Below are positions 1 through 10,883 of a stretch of DNA of 64,000 nucleotides, piece by piece. This stretch comes from Pseudomonas fluorescens HK44 (GTDB lineage: Bacteria; Pseudomonadota; Gammaproteobacteria; Pseudomonadales; Pseudomonadaceae): the NCBI RefSeq assembly GCF_000217955.3, contig NZ_AFOY02000015.1:434001-498000 (forward strand), written 5' to 3'. The notes beneath the pieces are model-generated. The model made no database searches. It saw nothing but the letters and a program-made list of their open reading frames with translations, and was not told where the DNA came from. Position 1 is the stretch's first letter, and every line of letters begins with the position of its first letter. Position numbers and translations under genes: made by a program.

Positions 1-912
1 GTCGACTTCTACGCCAGCGAGGCGATTCCCAGCCTGTGGCTGGAGCTGCGGGACATCGTGGTCGGCTGGGTCGAGGAGGGCGTGAAGATCTTTCGGGTCG
101 ACAATCCACACACCAAACCCTTGCCGTTCTGGCAGTGGCTGATCGGTGATGTACGGGCGTTGTATCCCGAGGTGATCTTCCTGGCCGAGGCCTTTACCAC
201 CCCGGCGATGATGGCGCGCCTGGGCAAGGTCGGTTACTCCCAGAGCTACACCTACTTCACCTGGCGTAACACCAAACACGAATTGGCGACGTACCTCACC
301 GAGTTGAACCAGTCGCCCTGGCGCGAGTGCTTTCGGCCCAACTTTTTCGTCAATACACCCGACATCAATCCGGGCTTTCTCCACGAGTCGGGCCGCGCTG
401 GCTTTCTGATCCGGGCAGCGCTGGCGACCATGGGCTCGGGCCTGTGGGGCACGTATTCGGGGTTTGAACTGTGCGAGTCGGCCCCGGTGCCGGGCAAGGA
501 GGAATACCTTGACTCCGAGAAGTATGAAATCCGTGTCCGGGACTTCACCGCACCGGGCAACATCATCGCCGAGATCGCCCAGCTCAACCGCATTCGTCGG
601 CAAAACCCGGCCTTGCACAGCCATTTGGGTCTGCAGGTCTACAACGTGTGGAACGACAACATTCTGTATTTCGGTAAACGCACGGCCGATGGCAGTAATT
701 TTATTCTGGTGGCGGTCAGCCTCGACCCGTTCAACGCCCAGGAGGCGCACTTCGAATTGCCGCTGTGGGAGATGGGCTTGCCCGACGACGCGGTGACCCA
801 GGGTGAAGACCTGATGAACGGCCACCGCTGGGACTGGCACGGCAAGACCCAATGGATGCGCATTGAGCCGTGGAACCAGCCGTTCGGGATTTGGCGGATA
901 TCGAAAGGCTGA
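1..912 (+). CDS. glgE: alpha-1,4-glucan:maltose-1-phosphate maltosyltransferase, 3' part
   Basis: The reading frame is open from base 1, so the start lies outside the window; 303 C-terminal residues are present. GlgE transfers maltosyl units from maltose-1-phosphate to growing alpha-1,4-glucans in the cytoplasm. The GH13-type nucleophile motif [10 protein letters not shown] is visible (Asp34 of the fragment), followed by LAEAFTTP with the likely acid/base Glu63. The C-terminal part resembles the usual GH13 beta domain. The gene is followed by treS-maltokinase and glgB in the same direction, the usual neighbours in Pseudomonas. The maltokinase makes the maltose-1-phosphate that GlgE consumes. 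The family call is firm because of the Val-Asp-Asn-Pro-His-Thr-Lys motif, which is characteristic of GlgE rather than amylases. Confidence 0.93.
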   Translation, partial: VDFYASEAIPSLWLELRDIVVGWVEEGVKIFRVDNPHTKPLPFWQWLIGDVRALYPEVIFLAEAFTTPAMMARLGKVGYSQSYTYFTWRNTKHELATYLTELNQSPWRECFRPNFFVNTPDINPGFLHESGRAGFLIRAALATMGSGLWGTYSGFELCESAPVPGKEEYLDSEKYEIRVRDFTAPGNIIAEIAQLNRIRRQNPALHSHLGLQVYNVWNDNILYFGKRTADGSNFILVAVSLDPFNAQEAHFELPLWEMGLPDDAVTQGEDLMNGHRWDWHGKTQWMRIEPWNQPFGIWRISKG

Positions 913-924
913 AACCGGATCAGC

Positions 925-1042
925 TTTTGTGGCGAGGGAGCTTGCTCCCGCCGGCCGGTCCGCGCTCGGGCGAAGCAGTCGCCGATCTGCAGCGCGTGGG
1001 GTCGCTGCGCAACCCGACGGGAGCAAGCTCCCTCGCCACAAA
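925..1042. repeat. REP-like inverted pair between glgE and treS
   Basis: A 25-base GC-rich unit at 925-950 (core GTGGCGAGGGAGCTTGCTCC) returns in inverted orientation at 1018-1042, separated by about 67 bases. Each arm also contains its own small palindrome around GAGCTTGCTC / GAGCAAGCTC. Intergenic inverted pairs of this kind are typical REPIN-type elements of the P. fluorescens group. The pair may fold on mRNA between the two cistrons. Confidence 0.75.
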
Positions 1043-1089
1043 GGCACGCCAGGCCCACTGCGGTTAACCTATTTCAGCAGGAGTTTCCA

Positions 1090-4427
<3,338 letters not shown>

Positions 4428-4431
<4 letters not shown>

Positions 4432-6662
4432 TGGAGCCATCATTGAGGGAGCAGGGACAGGTGAAAGATGCGCTACTGCCGGCGGCGCGAGACATCGAGG
4501 CGCTGGTGCGTGCCGAGCATCAGGATCCCTTTGCGATACTCGGACCCCATGCAGATGGGGCCGGCGGTCAGTTTGTTCGCGCTTACCTGCCGGACGCCAT
4601 GGGTGTGCAGGTGATTGCCCGCGACTCCGGCGAAGTGCTCGGCAGCTTGAACCCCACCGAAGTGCCGGGATTGTTCGTCGGGCATTTCAACCGGGCACAG
4701 GCTTACCTGTTGCGCACCCGTTGGGCTGGCGGCGAGCAAACCACAGAGGACCCTTACAGCTTCGGTCCGTTGTTGGGCGAGATGGATTTGTATTTGTTCG
4801 CCGAGGGCAATCACCGGGATCTCAGTGCGTGTCTGGGGGCGCAGCTGAAGAACGTCGAGGGTGTCGACGGCGTGCGTTTTGCCGTGTGGGCGCCGAATGC
4901 CCGACGGGTCTCGGTGGTCGGCGATTTCAACGTCTGGGATGGTCGTCGTCACCCGATGCGGTTGCGTCATCCGTCCGGAGTCTGGGAGCTGTTCATTCCA
5001 CGCTTGCAGGCGGGGGAGGCGTACAAGTACGAAATTCTCGGTGCCCACGGAATTCTGCCGCTCAAGGCTGACCCGATGGCACTGGCGACACAACTACCGC
5101 CGGACACGGCCTCGAAAGTCGCCTCACCGTTGCGTATCGATTGGCAGGATCAGGACTGGATGCAGACGCGCGGCGAGCGCCACCGGCCGAGCGCGCCGCT
5201 GTCGATCTATGAGCTACATGCCGGGTCATGGCAGTGCGAAGTGGATGACGTCGGTGAAGTGGCGCGCCAATACCATTGGGGCGAGTTGGCCGAGCATCTG
5301 ATCCCTTATGTGCAGAAACTCGGTTTCACCCATATCGAACTGATGCCGATCATGGAGCACCCGTTCGGCGGCTCCTGGGGTTATCAGCCATTATCGCAAT
5401 TCGCCCCGAGCGCCCGTTACGGCTCGCCCAGTGACTTTGCCGCGTTCGTCAACGCCTGCCACCTGGCCGATATCGGGGTGATCCTCGATTGGGTGCCGGC
5501 GCATTTTCCCACCGATACCCATGGCCTGGCGCAGTTCGACGGCACCGCGCTGTACGAGTACGGCAACCCGCTGGAAGGTTTTCACCAGGACTGGGACACG
5601 CTGATTTACAACCTCGGACGCACCGAAGTGCATGGCTTCATGCTGGCGTCGGCATTGCACTGGCTCAAGCATTTTCATGTCGATGGGCTGCGGGTCGATG
5701 CGGTGGCCTCGATGCTGTATCGCGACTATTCACGCAAGGCCGGCGAGTGGGTACCCAATCGCCATGGCGGTCGGGAGAACCTCGAAGCCATCGATTTTGT
5801 CCGCCATCTCAACGATGTGATCGACCTCGAAGCGCCCGGTGCACTGGTGATTGCCGAGGAGTCCACGGCCTGGCCGGGCGTCAGCCAGGGCACGCAGCAT
5901 GGCGGGTTAGGGTTCGACTACAAATGGAACATGGGCTGGATGCACGATTCGCTGCATTACATTCAGCAGGACCCGGTCTACCGCGCCCATCATCACAACG
6001 AACTGAGCTTTGGTCTGGTTTACGCCTGGTCCGAGCGCTTCATCCTGCCGATTTCCCACGACGAAGTGGTCCACGGCAAGCATTCGCTGATCGACAAGAT
6101 GCCCGGCGATCGCTGGCAGAAGTTCGCCAACTTGCGCGCGTACCTGAGTTTCATGTGGGCTCATCCGGGTAAAAAACTGCTGTTCATGGGCTGCGAGTTC
6201 GGCCAGTGGCGCGAATGGAATCACGATCAGCAGCTGGATTGGTACTTGCTGCAATACCCGGAACACCGCGGCGTGCAAAAACTGGTGACTGACCTCAACC
6301 AGCTCTACCGCGAAGAGCCGGCACTGCACGATCAGGACGATGTGCCGCAGGGTTTCCAATGGCTGATCGGCGATGACGCGATGAACAGCGTCTATGCCTG
6401 GCTGCGCTGGAGCAAGGAAGGGCGGCCGGTATTGGTAGTGGCGAACTTCACGCCGGTGCCGCGTGCCGCCTATCGGGTTGGGGTGCCAGTCGCAGGGCGC
6501 TGGGAAGAAGTGTTCAACAGCGATGCGGGCATCTATGCCGGCTCCAACTATGGCAACGGCGGCGGTGTGATGACCGAAGAGGAGGGCAGCCACGGCCAGC
6601 CCTTGTCGCTGGTACTGAATCTGCCGCCGTTGGCGGTGTTGATGTTACGGCCGCAGGGTTGA
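4428..6662 (+). CDS. glgB: 1,4-alpha-glucan branching enzyme
   Basis: 744 residues, within the normal range for GlgB. It forms alpha-1,6 branches in the glucan extended by GlgE. An N-terminal N1 module and a CBM48 module occupy about 1-230. The GH13 domain follows with [16 protein letters not shown] (nucleophile Asp near 421), [13 protein letters not shown] (acid/base Glu near 475) and [12 protein letters not shown] (near 541). The start ATG overlaps the treS stop as ATGA. It is the last gene of the alpha-glucan operon and is followed by a strong hairpin before the convergent usp gene. Confidence 0.95.
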
Positions 6663-6689
6663 TGTTGAACTGAAGCACGGAGCTGCATT

Positions 6690-6736
6690 GATTGCGGCTC
6701 CTGCGGGGATTGAGATCCTGCGCAGGAGCCGCAATC
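6690..6736. terminator. hairpin between convergent glgB and usp
   Basis: A perfect 16-base stem (GATTGCGGCTCCTGCG at 6690-6705 pairing with 6721-6736) with a 15-base loop lies between the glgB stop and the convergent usp stop. No clear T tract follows, so it may act as a bidirectional terminator or be a REP-type element. Confidence 0.6.
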
Positions 6737-6744
6737 GCTTGAGC

Positions 6745-7611
6745 TTACTTGCCGCTGGTCACCAATTCTTCCAGGTGATCCATGATTTCCTGTGGCTTGA
6801 GCACCAGCACATCGCTTTCCAGCGAATCGAGCACCACTTCCGCGGTGTTTCCGATCAAGGCCCCCGAGAACCCGGTACGCGCCACGGTGCCGATGACGGT
6901 CACCGACGCCTGCAATTTATGCGCGACGTGGGGAATCAGCACATCGGCCGGACCTTCTTCGATATGCAGGTGCTCATCGTCGATGTCGAACTCGGCCTGG
7001 AACGCCTTGCACGCTTCGCGGTAACGGGCCTCGATGGTTTCCTTGAGCTGGAACACCGGGTCGGCCGCCGAGAGCATGGGCGACGGATGGGCGCTGATGA
7101 CGTGCAGATGGGCCTTGGCCAGGTGAGCGATGTCGAAGCCATGATCGACGATGGTCGCATGCAGCACGCGGTGCTCAGGGTCGTTGTTGCCCACGTCGAT
7201 GGCCGCCAGAATCGTCCCGCCGGTCCAGGGTTTCGAGGTTTTTACCAGTAATACCGGGCTCGGACACTGGCGCAGCAGTTTCCAGTCCGCCGGGGTCAAC
7301 AGGGCTTTCTTCAGCGGGTTGTCCGGGAAGTGTTGCTTGATCACCAGTCCGCAACCCTCTGCCTGCTGCACATCGATGATGGTTTCATGCAGGCTTTTGT
7401 TCCAGGCTTGCTCGGTGGTGACACTATGGCCGTCTTCCTGCAGGCTGGCCTTGAGCACACTCAACAGCGCCGAGTGATCATGCTCTTTATCGCAGATCAG
7501 CAAGTGCAGATGCGCCTGAGTCACCCCGGCAATCATCTTGGCGCGTTTGAGGGCCAGGCTCTCGTCGGGCAAGGGTTCGATGACCACCAGGATGCTGCGG
7601 ATGGCTTGCAT
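6745..7611 (-). CDS. universal stress protein, two Usp domains
   Basis: 288 residues with tandem UspA-like domains. The first begins MQAIRSILVVIEP; the second begins around GGTILAAIDVGNND and ends with VTVIGTVARTGFSGALIGNTAEVVLDSLESDVLVLKP, a typical Usp end with a nucleotide-binding-type G-x2-G-x9-G-S/T-like segment. The frame is open upstream to 7725, but the ATG at 7611 was chosen: GGAG lies about 10 bases upstream and the Usp beta-1 strand starts immediately. Upstream is a predicted Anr-dependent promoter, which fits the known low-oxygen role of several Pseudomonas Usp proteins. The gene is cytoplasmic and monocistronic. Confidence 0.88.
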   Translation of the reverse strand: MQAIRSILVVIEPLPDESLALKRAKMIAGVTQAHLHLLICDKEHDHSALLSVLKASLQEDGHSVTTEQAWNKSLHETIIDVQQAEGCGLVIKQHFPDNPLKKALLTPADWKLLRQCPSPVLLVKTSKPWTGGTILAAIDVGNNDPEHRVLHATIVDHGFDIAHLAKAHLHVISAHPSPMLSAADPVFQLKETIEARYREACKAFQAEFDIDDEHLHIEEGPADVLIPHVAHKLQASVTVIGTVARTGFSGALIGNTAEVVLDSLESDVLVLKPQEIMDHLEELVTSGK

Positions 7612-7644
7612 GGTCGGAATCTCCGATGAATGAAAAACACGTCG

Positions 7645-7694
7645 TTGCACAACTATAGTTGCTGGTCGTGAACTCGGGTCTTGATGCATATCAA
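7645..7694 (-). promoter_or_regulatory. Anr/FNR-type promoter of usp
   Basis: TTGATGCATATCAA at 7681-7694 is a perfect TTGAT-N4-ATCAA Anr/FNR box. Read on the minus strand, a -10 hexamer TATAGT covers 7652-7657, giving a start near 7645. The box centre then lies at about -42, the spacing of class II FNR/Anr-activated promoters. No good -35 hexamer is present, as expected for an activator-dependent promoter. Confidence 0.7.
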
Positions 7695-7703
7695 GTGCCG
7701 CGA

Positions 7704-7739
7704 CTGGTGGTCTGCCGACAGGCACGTATAATCGGCCCC
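7704..7739 (+). promoter_or_regulatory. predicted promoter of host miaE
   Basis: A perfect TATAAT (7727-7732) lies about 107 bases before the host miaE ATG. The -35 region around 7704-7710 is poor. A short frame 7771-7842 (23 codons, starting MLLNPEIVAV) overlaps the miaE start as ATGA and may be a leader peptide or chance. After island insertion this promoter would read into the island copy of miaE. Confidence 0.45.
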
Positions 7740-7838
7740 CTTCGCTGTGAACCTATTGCCCGTGAGCCTCATGTTACTGAACCCTGAAATCGTCGCCGTC
7801 CTGCCCAATGGTCCTGTTGAACTGTCGGAAGTGAGCCG

Positions 7839-8000
7839 ATGATCCTTCCTGAAATTCACGAATTCCTTGGCTGCCGCACGCCCGATGGCTGGGTTCAGGC
7901 CGCACTGGCCGACCAGGAAACCCTGCTGATCGACCACAAGAACTGCGAGAAGAAGTCGGCAATGCAACTACGAATTGTGAGAATTTTCCATGCTGCCTGA
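7839..8000 (+). pseudogene. miaE: 5' remnant of host miaE, cut by the island
   Basis: The ATG at 7839 opens host miaE (starting MILPEIHEFLGCRTPDGWV). MiaE is the non-haem diiron tRNA-2-methylthio-N6-isopentenyladenosine-37 hydroxylase. Host sequence runs 37 codons to the Glu codon GAG at 7947-7949, inside the conserved segment DHKNCE. After that the reading frame runs 16 codons into island DNA and stops at 8000. That stop lies 8 bases beyond the start codon of the island miaE copy at 7990, so the truncated frame may act as a translated leader for the island gene. The other part of the host gene lies at 17512-18012 in the matching frame. Confidence 0.9.
7947..7975. other. attL: left island junction with P' arm
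   Basis: The host half ends in GAG (7947-7949). The island half holds GCAAT (7959-7963), three bases, then ACTACGAAT (7967-7975). This arm is the inverse complement of the arm at the right end (17482-17498). By symmetry the crossover dinucleotide is GA at 7947-7948. Confidence 0.75.
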
Positions 8001-8595
8001 AGTCCATGAATTCCTAGGGTGCCGGACCCCCGATGCATGGGTTGAAGCGGCTTTGAGTCAGCAAGACGTGATGCTGATTGACCACAAGAACTGTGAATTC
8101 AAAGCCGCTAGCACTGCGCTAAGCATGATTGCCAAGTACGGTGCGTATTCTGATCTGGTGATCATGATGTCTCGGCTGGCCCGTGAAGAGCTTGTGCATC
8201 ATGAGCAGGTTTTGCGGTTGATGAAGAAGCGCAAAATCGAATGGCGGCCTTTGTCAGCTAGTCGGTATGCGTCTGGGCTACGAGCGGTTGTACGCAGTCA
8301 CGAGCCAGTGAAGCTCGTTGATACGTTGGTAGTGGGGGCCATTATCGAGGCACGTAGCTGTGAACGCTTCGAAGCGCTTGTGCCGCATTTGGATGAGGAA
8401 CTGGGTCGGTTTTATCACGGGTTACTGAAAAGCGAAGCACGGCACTTTCAGGGGTATCTGAAGCTGGCCTACCAATATGGTGATGCGGCGGATGTGGATC
8501 GAGTGATCGAAAAGGTGAGGGTGGTTGAGGCTGGTTTGATTGATAGCCCGGATAGCGAATTCAGATTCCATAGTGGCGTTCCGACGCTGGCGTGA
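7990..8595 (+). CDS. miaE: island-borne intact tRNA hydroxylase MiaE
   Basis: 201 residues, full length for MiaE, which hydroxylates ms2i6A at position 37 of tRNAs reading UNN codons. The diiron four-helix-bundle motifs are present: NCEFKAAS (Glu36), EELVHHE (66-72), EARSCERF and EARHFQGY. The protein is highly similar to the split host gene product, but the DNA differs at many third positions. The start ATG at 7990 sits 40 bases inside the island and overlaps the end of the truncated host frame, so host promoter and host translation can both feed it. It therefore restores the function lost by insertion. A terminator-like hairpin follows at 8633. Its codon use is intermediate between host and island. 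Confidence 0.95.
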   Translation: MLPEVHEFLGCRTPDAWVEAALSQQDVMLIDHKNCEFKAASTALSMIAKYGAYSDLVIMMSRLAREELVHHEQVLRLMKKRKIEWRPLSASRYASGLRAVVRSHEPVKLVDTLVVGAIIEARSCERFEALVPHLDEELGRFYHGLLKSEARHFQGYLKLAYQYGDAADVDRVIEKVRVVEAGLIDSPDSEFRFHSGVPTLA

Positions 8596-8632
8596 TGTGA
8601 GTTCCTACCGTTATCTCCCGTCACAGCGGTGA

Positions 8633-8661
8633 ATGCCCCGTAGATTTGCCCTACAGGGCAT
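8633..8661 (+). terminator. terminator after island miaE
   Basis: ATGCCC (8633-8638), a mismatch, GTAG, a 7-base loop, CTAC, a mismatch and GGGCAT (8656-8661) form a 10-pair stem followed by TTGTTCTTC. It lies 38 bases after the miaE stop and would separate miaE from the RT cassette. Confidence 0.65.
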
Positions 8662-9001
8662 TTGTTCTTCGTCGAAAAAACGTACCAAAAAAAAATTTTG
8701 AGCTGGAAATTTCCGGGTGCTCCAATTTTTGAAATCGACCATGCCCATAAAAAGGGACCCATAGGCCCTTTAGCGCCGCTGTGGAAGCACGTAGTGGTCC
8801 CCCCGTCCGTTCTCCGTCTTTCTCCGTCATAACCTCACCATGACGTACAGATCCTTTTCTGTCTGTACCAAGAGGACTTCACCAATTCCTGCGACCAGAC
8901 CGATTTTCAGCTTTTCTTGGCAATACTATGGGCGCTTTTCATCGACCCGAGCGCCACTCTTCTTTTCTTCTTTAGTGCGGTGTTAACATCGGACCACTTG
9001 G
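8662..9001. other. noncoding spacer before first repeat unit
   Basis: No convincing gene. It contains a small hairpin AAAGGG...CCCTTT (8751-8771) followed on the minus strand by a T run, and a 21-base motif (8754-8774) that recurs with changes at 14268-14287. A pyrimidine-rich stretch (8795-8830 and 8955-8975) precedes repeat unit A. The promoter for the RT cassette may lie here but no clear -35/-10 pair stands out. Confidence 0.5.
8754..8774 (+). repeat. dispersed island repeat, copy 1
   Basis: GGGACCCATAGGCCCTTTAG plus C; resembles 14268-14287 (GGGTCCCATGACCCTTTAGC), with both copies sharing GGG-N-CCCAT and CCCTTTAGC. Both are hairpin-forming and noncoding. Confidence 0.45.
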
Positions 9002-9132
9002 CCGGCGTGCTGATCGAACCTTGTGGCGGTGTTCGAACCCAGTTGCCGAGCGTCGAGGGATCTGCGTCGATTTCGATGGCGCTGTCCGGGTCGTGTCGTG
9101 ATTGGTATTTGTTGCAGCATCGTCCCCGTAGG
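9002..9132 (+). ncRNA. structured noncoding repeat unit A upstream of RT
   Basis: About 131 bases with roughly 80 percent identity to unit B (9427-9559), starting at CCGGCGTGCTGATCGAACC. A conserved hairpin 1 pairs TCGAAC with GTTCGA, extended by outer CTG/CAG. A conserved hairpin 2 pairs AGCG-TCGA with TCGA...CGCT. The two units differ by several one-, two- and three-base indels that break every reading frame, so the conservation is at RNA or DNA level. Forward transcription towards the RT is assumed. RT systems such as retrons and several DRT families use an upstream ncRNA, but the identity of this one is not recognised. Confidence 0.6.
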
Positions 9133-9426
9133 TCTTGCGGCCGTCTTCCTGTTGGCTGTGTTGTGATTCGCGCGTTGAGAACTTTTTTCTTCAGGTTAGG
9201 GCTGATTCGTCGGACGGTAATTAGCTTATAAATTCAGGGTGGGGTTCGGGTTGGACCGTTGGCGCGCGTATGGACGGGAAGTCAGACATGAAACCATGAA
9301 AGGTGCTAAAGCCATGACAGGAACATTGAGATCATGATGGACCAAAACGGCGTCAAAGCGTCCGCCATGCAAAACGTGCCATGCTGCACAGGCCGGTGCG
9401 ATCAGGGATTTCTGGTCGTTGCTGGT
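9133..9426. other. spacer between the two repeat units
   Basis: 294 bases of noncoding DNA. The first 30 bases after unit A are weakly similar to those after unit B, so the unit may be longer than the aligned core. An AT-rich patch at 9218-9234 (TTATAAAT) could be a -10 element for unit B but has no good -35. Short frames here lack ribosome sites. Confidence 0.4.
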
Positions 9427-9559
9427 CCGGCGTGCTGATCGAACCGTGTGGCGGTGTTCGAACCCAGTGTGCCGAGCGTCGAGGTGCGTCAATTTCGAGT
9501 GGCGCTGTCCGCGGTCGTGTCGCGCGATTGCATTTGATGCAGCAACGTCCCCCCGAAGG
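9427..9559 (+). ncRNA. structured noncoding repeat unit B, adjacent to RT
   Basis: Second copy of the unit, 425 bases downstream of unit A and ending about 70 bases before the RT start codon. It keeps both hairpins of unit A and has an additional small stem TGCAT-TTG-ATGCA (9529-9541) that is weaker in A. Its place immediately upstream of an RT gene is where retron and DRT template RNAs are encoded. Alternatively it could be a cis-regulatory leader or a recombination site. Confidence 0.6.
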
Positions 9560-9626
9560 TTGAAAGTCCTCTGTAGCAGTTGGGATTGGTTCGCCGACGA
9601 GTCCCGACAAACAAGGAATGACACGG

Positions 9627-10883
9627 ATGGTCGACCTATATTCAAACGTTCGCAAAATTCAGACATTAGCAAATGCATGGCGGATTGTTAAAGCAAGTGC
9701 AATGCAATCATCTTCCGTTGATATTCGTAACGAGGCCTCAGAGTTTGATGCGGAATCGCATCGGTATTTGAGGTCTATTCAAACTCGCTTGCAGAAGCAA
9801 ACTTTCAAATTTAAGCCCCAAATGGGCATCGCGAAGTTGCGCGCCGGAAAATCCCCTCGTCCATTGGTTATTGCTCCCATTGAAAACAGGATAGTTCAAA
9901 GGGCAATTTTGGACATACTTCAGAGAGATGTGCCAGGAATTCAAGCGGTTCTTGACACTCCTACAAGTTTTGGTGGGATTAAAAAGCGAAGAGTGTCAAT
10001 GGCCATTGATGCATTGAAGAGTAGTTTTAATGAGGGTGGTCAGTTTTATTTGCGATCTGATATTCCAAATTTTTTTACATTGGTCAATCGAAACGCAATC
10101 ATGGATTATATGCGGGCGCAGACTAATGACGAAAAATTCATTAACTTATTTGAAATGTCTATTACTACCACTTTAGATAATTTGACAGATCTTCAACGTA
10201 AGAATCTGAAAGATCTATTTCCCCTTGGTCCGGAGGGCGTAGCACAAGGTTCACCGTTGTCGCCATTAATAGCCAACATCTACATGTCTGATTTTGATCG
10301 CGAAATGAACTTAAATGATTTGGTATGCATACGGTATATTGATGACTTTGTGATTGTGAGTCGAACAGAAAAGGCAACATGTAAGGGGTTCAAAGTGGCA
10401 AAAGCCATTCTTAATAAAATTGGGCTTTCGGCATACTCACCGGTTACACATCCTAAAAAAGCTAGCCAAGGGGAAGTAATAAAAGGTTTCGAGTTTTTAG
10501 GGTGTTTTATAAATCCTACATTGACACTTCCGGCTATGTCAGCAAGAAAAAGCTTGGCGGAAAAGGTAGATGCTGAAATTAGAAGGGGACTTGCCATTGC
10601 TGATACTATCTTGGATACAAACGAATTTGGTAGTGCTGGCTGTTATGCACAAACGCTCAGTCGTATTAACAACATAATACTTGGTTGGGGTAAGGCTTTT
10701 TCATTCTGCAACGGCAATCAGGTGTTCGAGGCGCTAGATGTGAAACTGACGCAAAAACTTGAATACTTTCACTGTGAAATTCAAAAGCGAATTAATCGAG
10801 GCGATCAGAGAACCAAAAGAATGATTATGGGCGTTAAAATGCTTGAGGGACTAAATGATAACAATAAGGATGCCGGTGAATGA
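9627..10883 (+). CDS. reverse transcriptase of a defence-type or unclassified family
   Basis: 418 residues from the ATG at 9627, chosen because AAGGA lies nine bases upstream; the earlier ATG at 9618 lies directly on that site. RT motifs in order: RPLVIAPIENRIVQRAILD (79-96), SFGGI (114-118), motif A RSDIPNFF with Asp145, QGSPLSPLIANIY (207-219), the catalytic YIDD (237-240) and GFEFLGCFI. There is no maturase X/HNH domain as in group II introns, and the retron VTG signature was not seen. The gene overlaps the next one by 4 bases (ATGA). AT-rich codon use contrasts with the host. By architecture (upstream ncRNA, overlapping partner, on an island) it resembles retron/DRT defence RTs; the exact class is not determined. 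Confidence 0.85.
   Translation: MVDLYSNVRKIQTLANAWRIVKASAMQSSSVDIRNEASEFDAESHRYLRSIQTRLQKQTFKFKPQMGIAKLRAGKSPRPLVIAPIENRIVQRAILDILQRDVPGIQAVLDTPTSFGGIKKRRVSMAIDALKSSFNEGGQFYLRSDIPNFFTLVNRNAIMDYMRAQTNDEKFINLFEMSITTTLDNLTDLQRKNLKDLFPLGPEGVAQGSPLSPLIANIYMSDFDREMNLNDLVCIRYIDDFVIVSRTEKATCKGFKVAKAILNKIGLSAYSPVTHPKKASQGEVIKGFEFLGCFINPTLTLPAMSARKSLAEKVDAEIRRGLAIADTILDTNEFGSAGCYAQTLSRINNIILGWGKAFSFCNGNQVFEALDVKLTQKLEYFHCEIQKRINRGDQRTKRMIMGVKMLEGLNDNNKDAGE

Noticed and set aside
9002..9050. tRNA-like T arm (GGTGTTCGAACCC)
   Set aside because: No matching acceptor, D or anticodon arms; the GTTCGA pairs better with the upstream TCGAAC.
8917..9231. 104-residue frame across repeat unit A, sharing GVLIEPCGGVRTQ with a frame at 9381-9563
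   Set aside because: The shared peptide ends where the first indel separates units A and B; neither frame has a ribosome site. Conservation is explained by the noncoding unit.
9627..10883. RT as a group II intron maturase or canonical retron RT
   Set aside because: No maturase X or endonuclease domain, no domain V-like hairpin downstream, and no VTG signature. No msr/msd pairing with a1/a2 repeats could be drawn.
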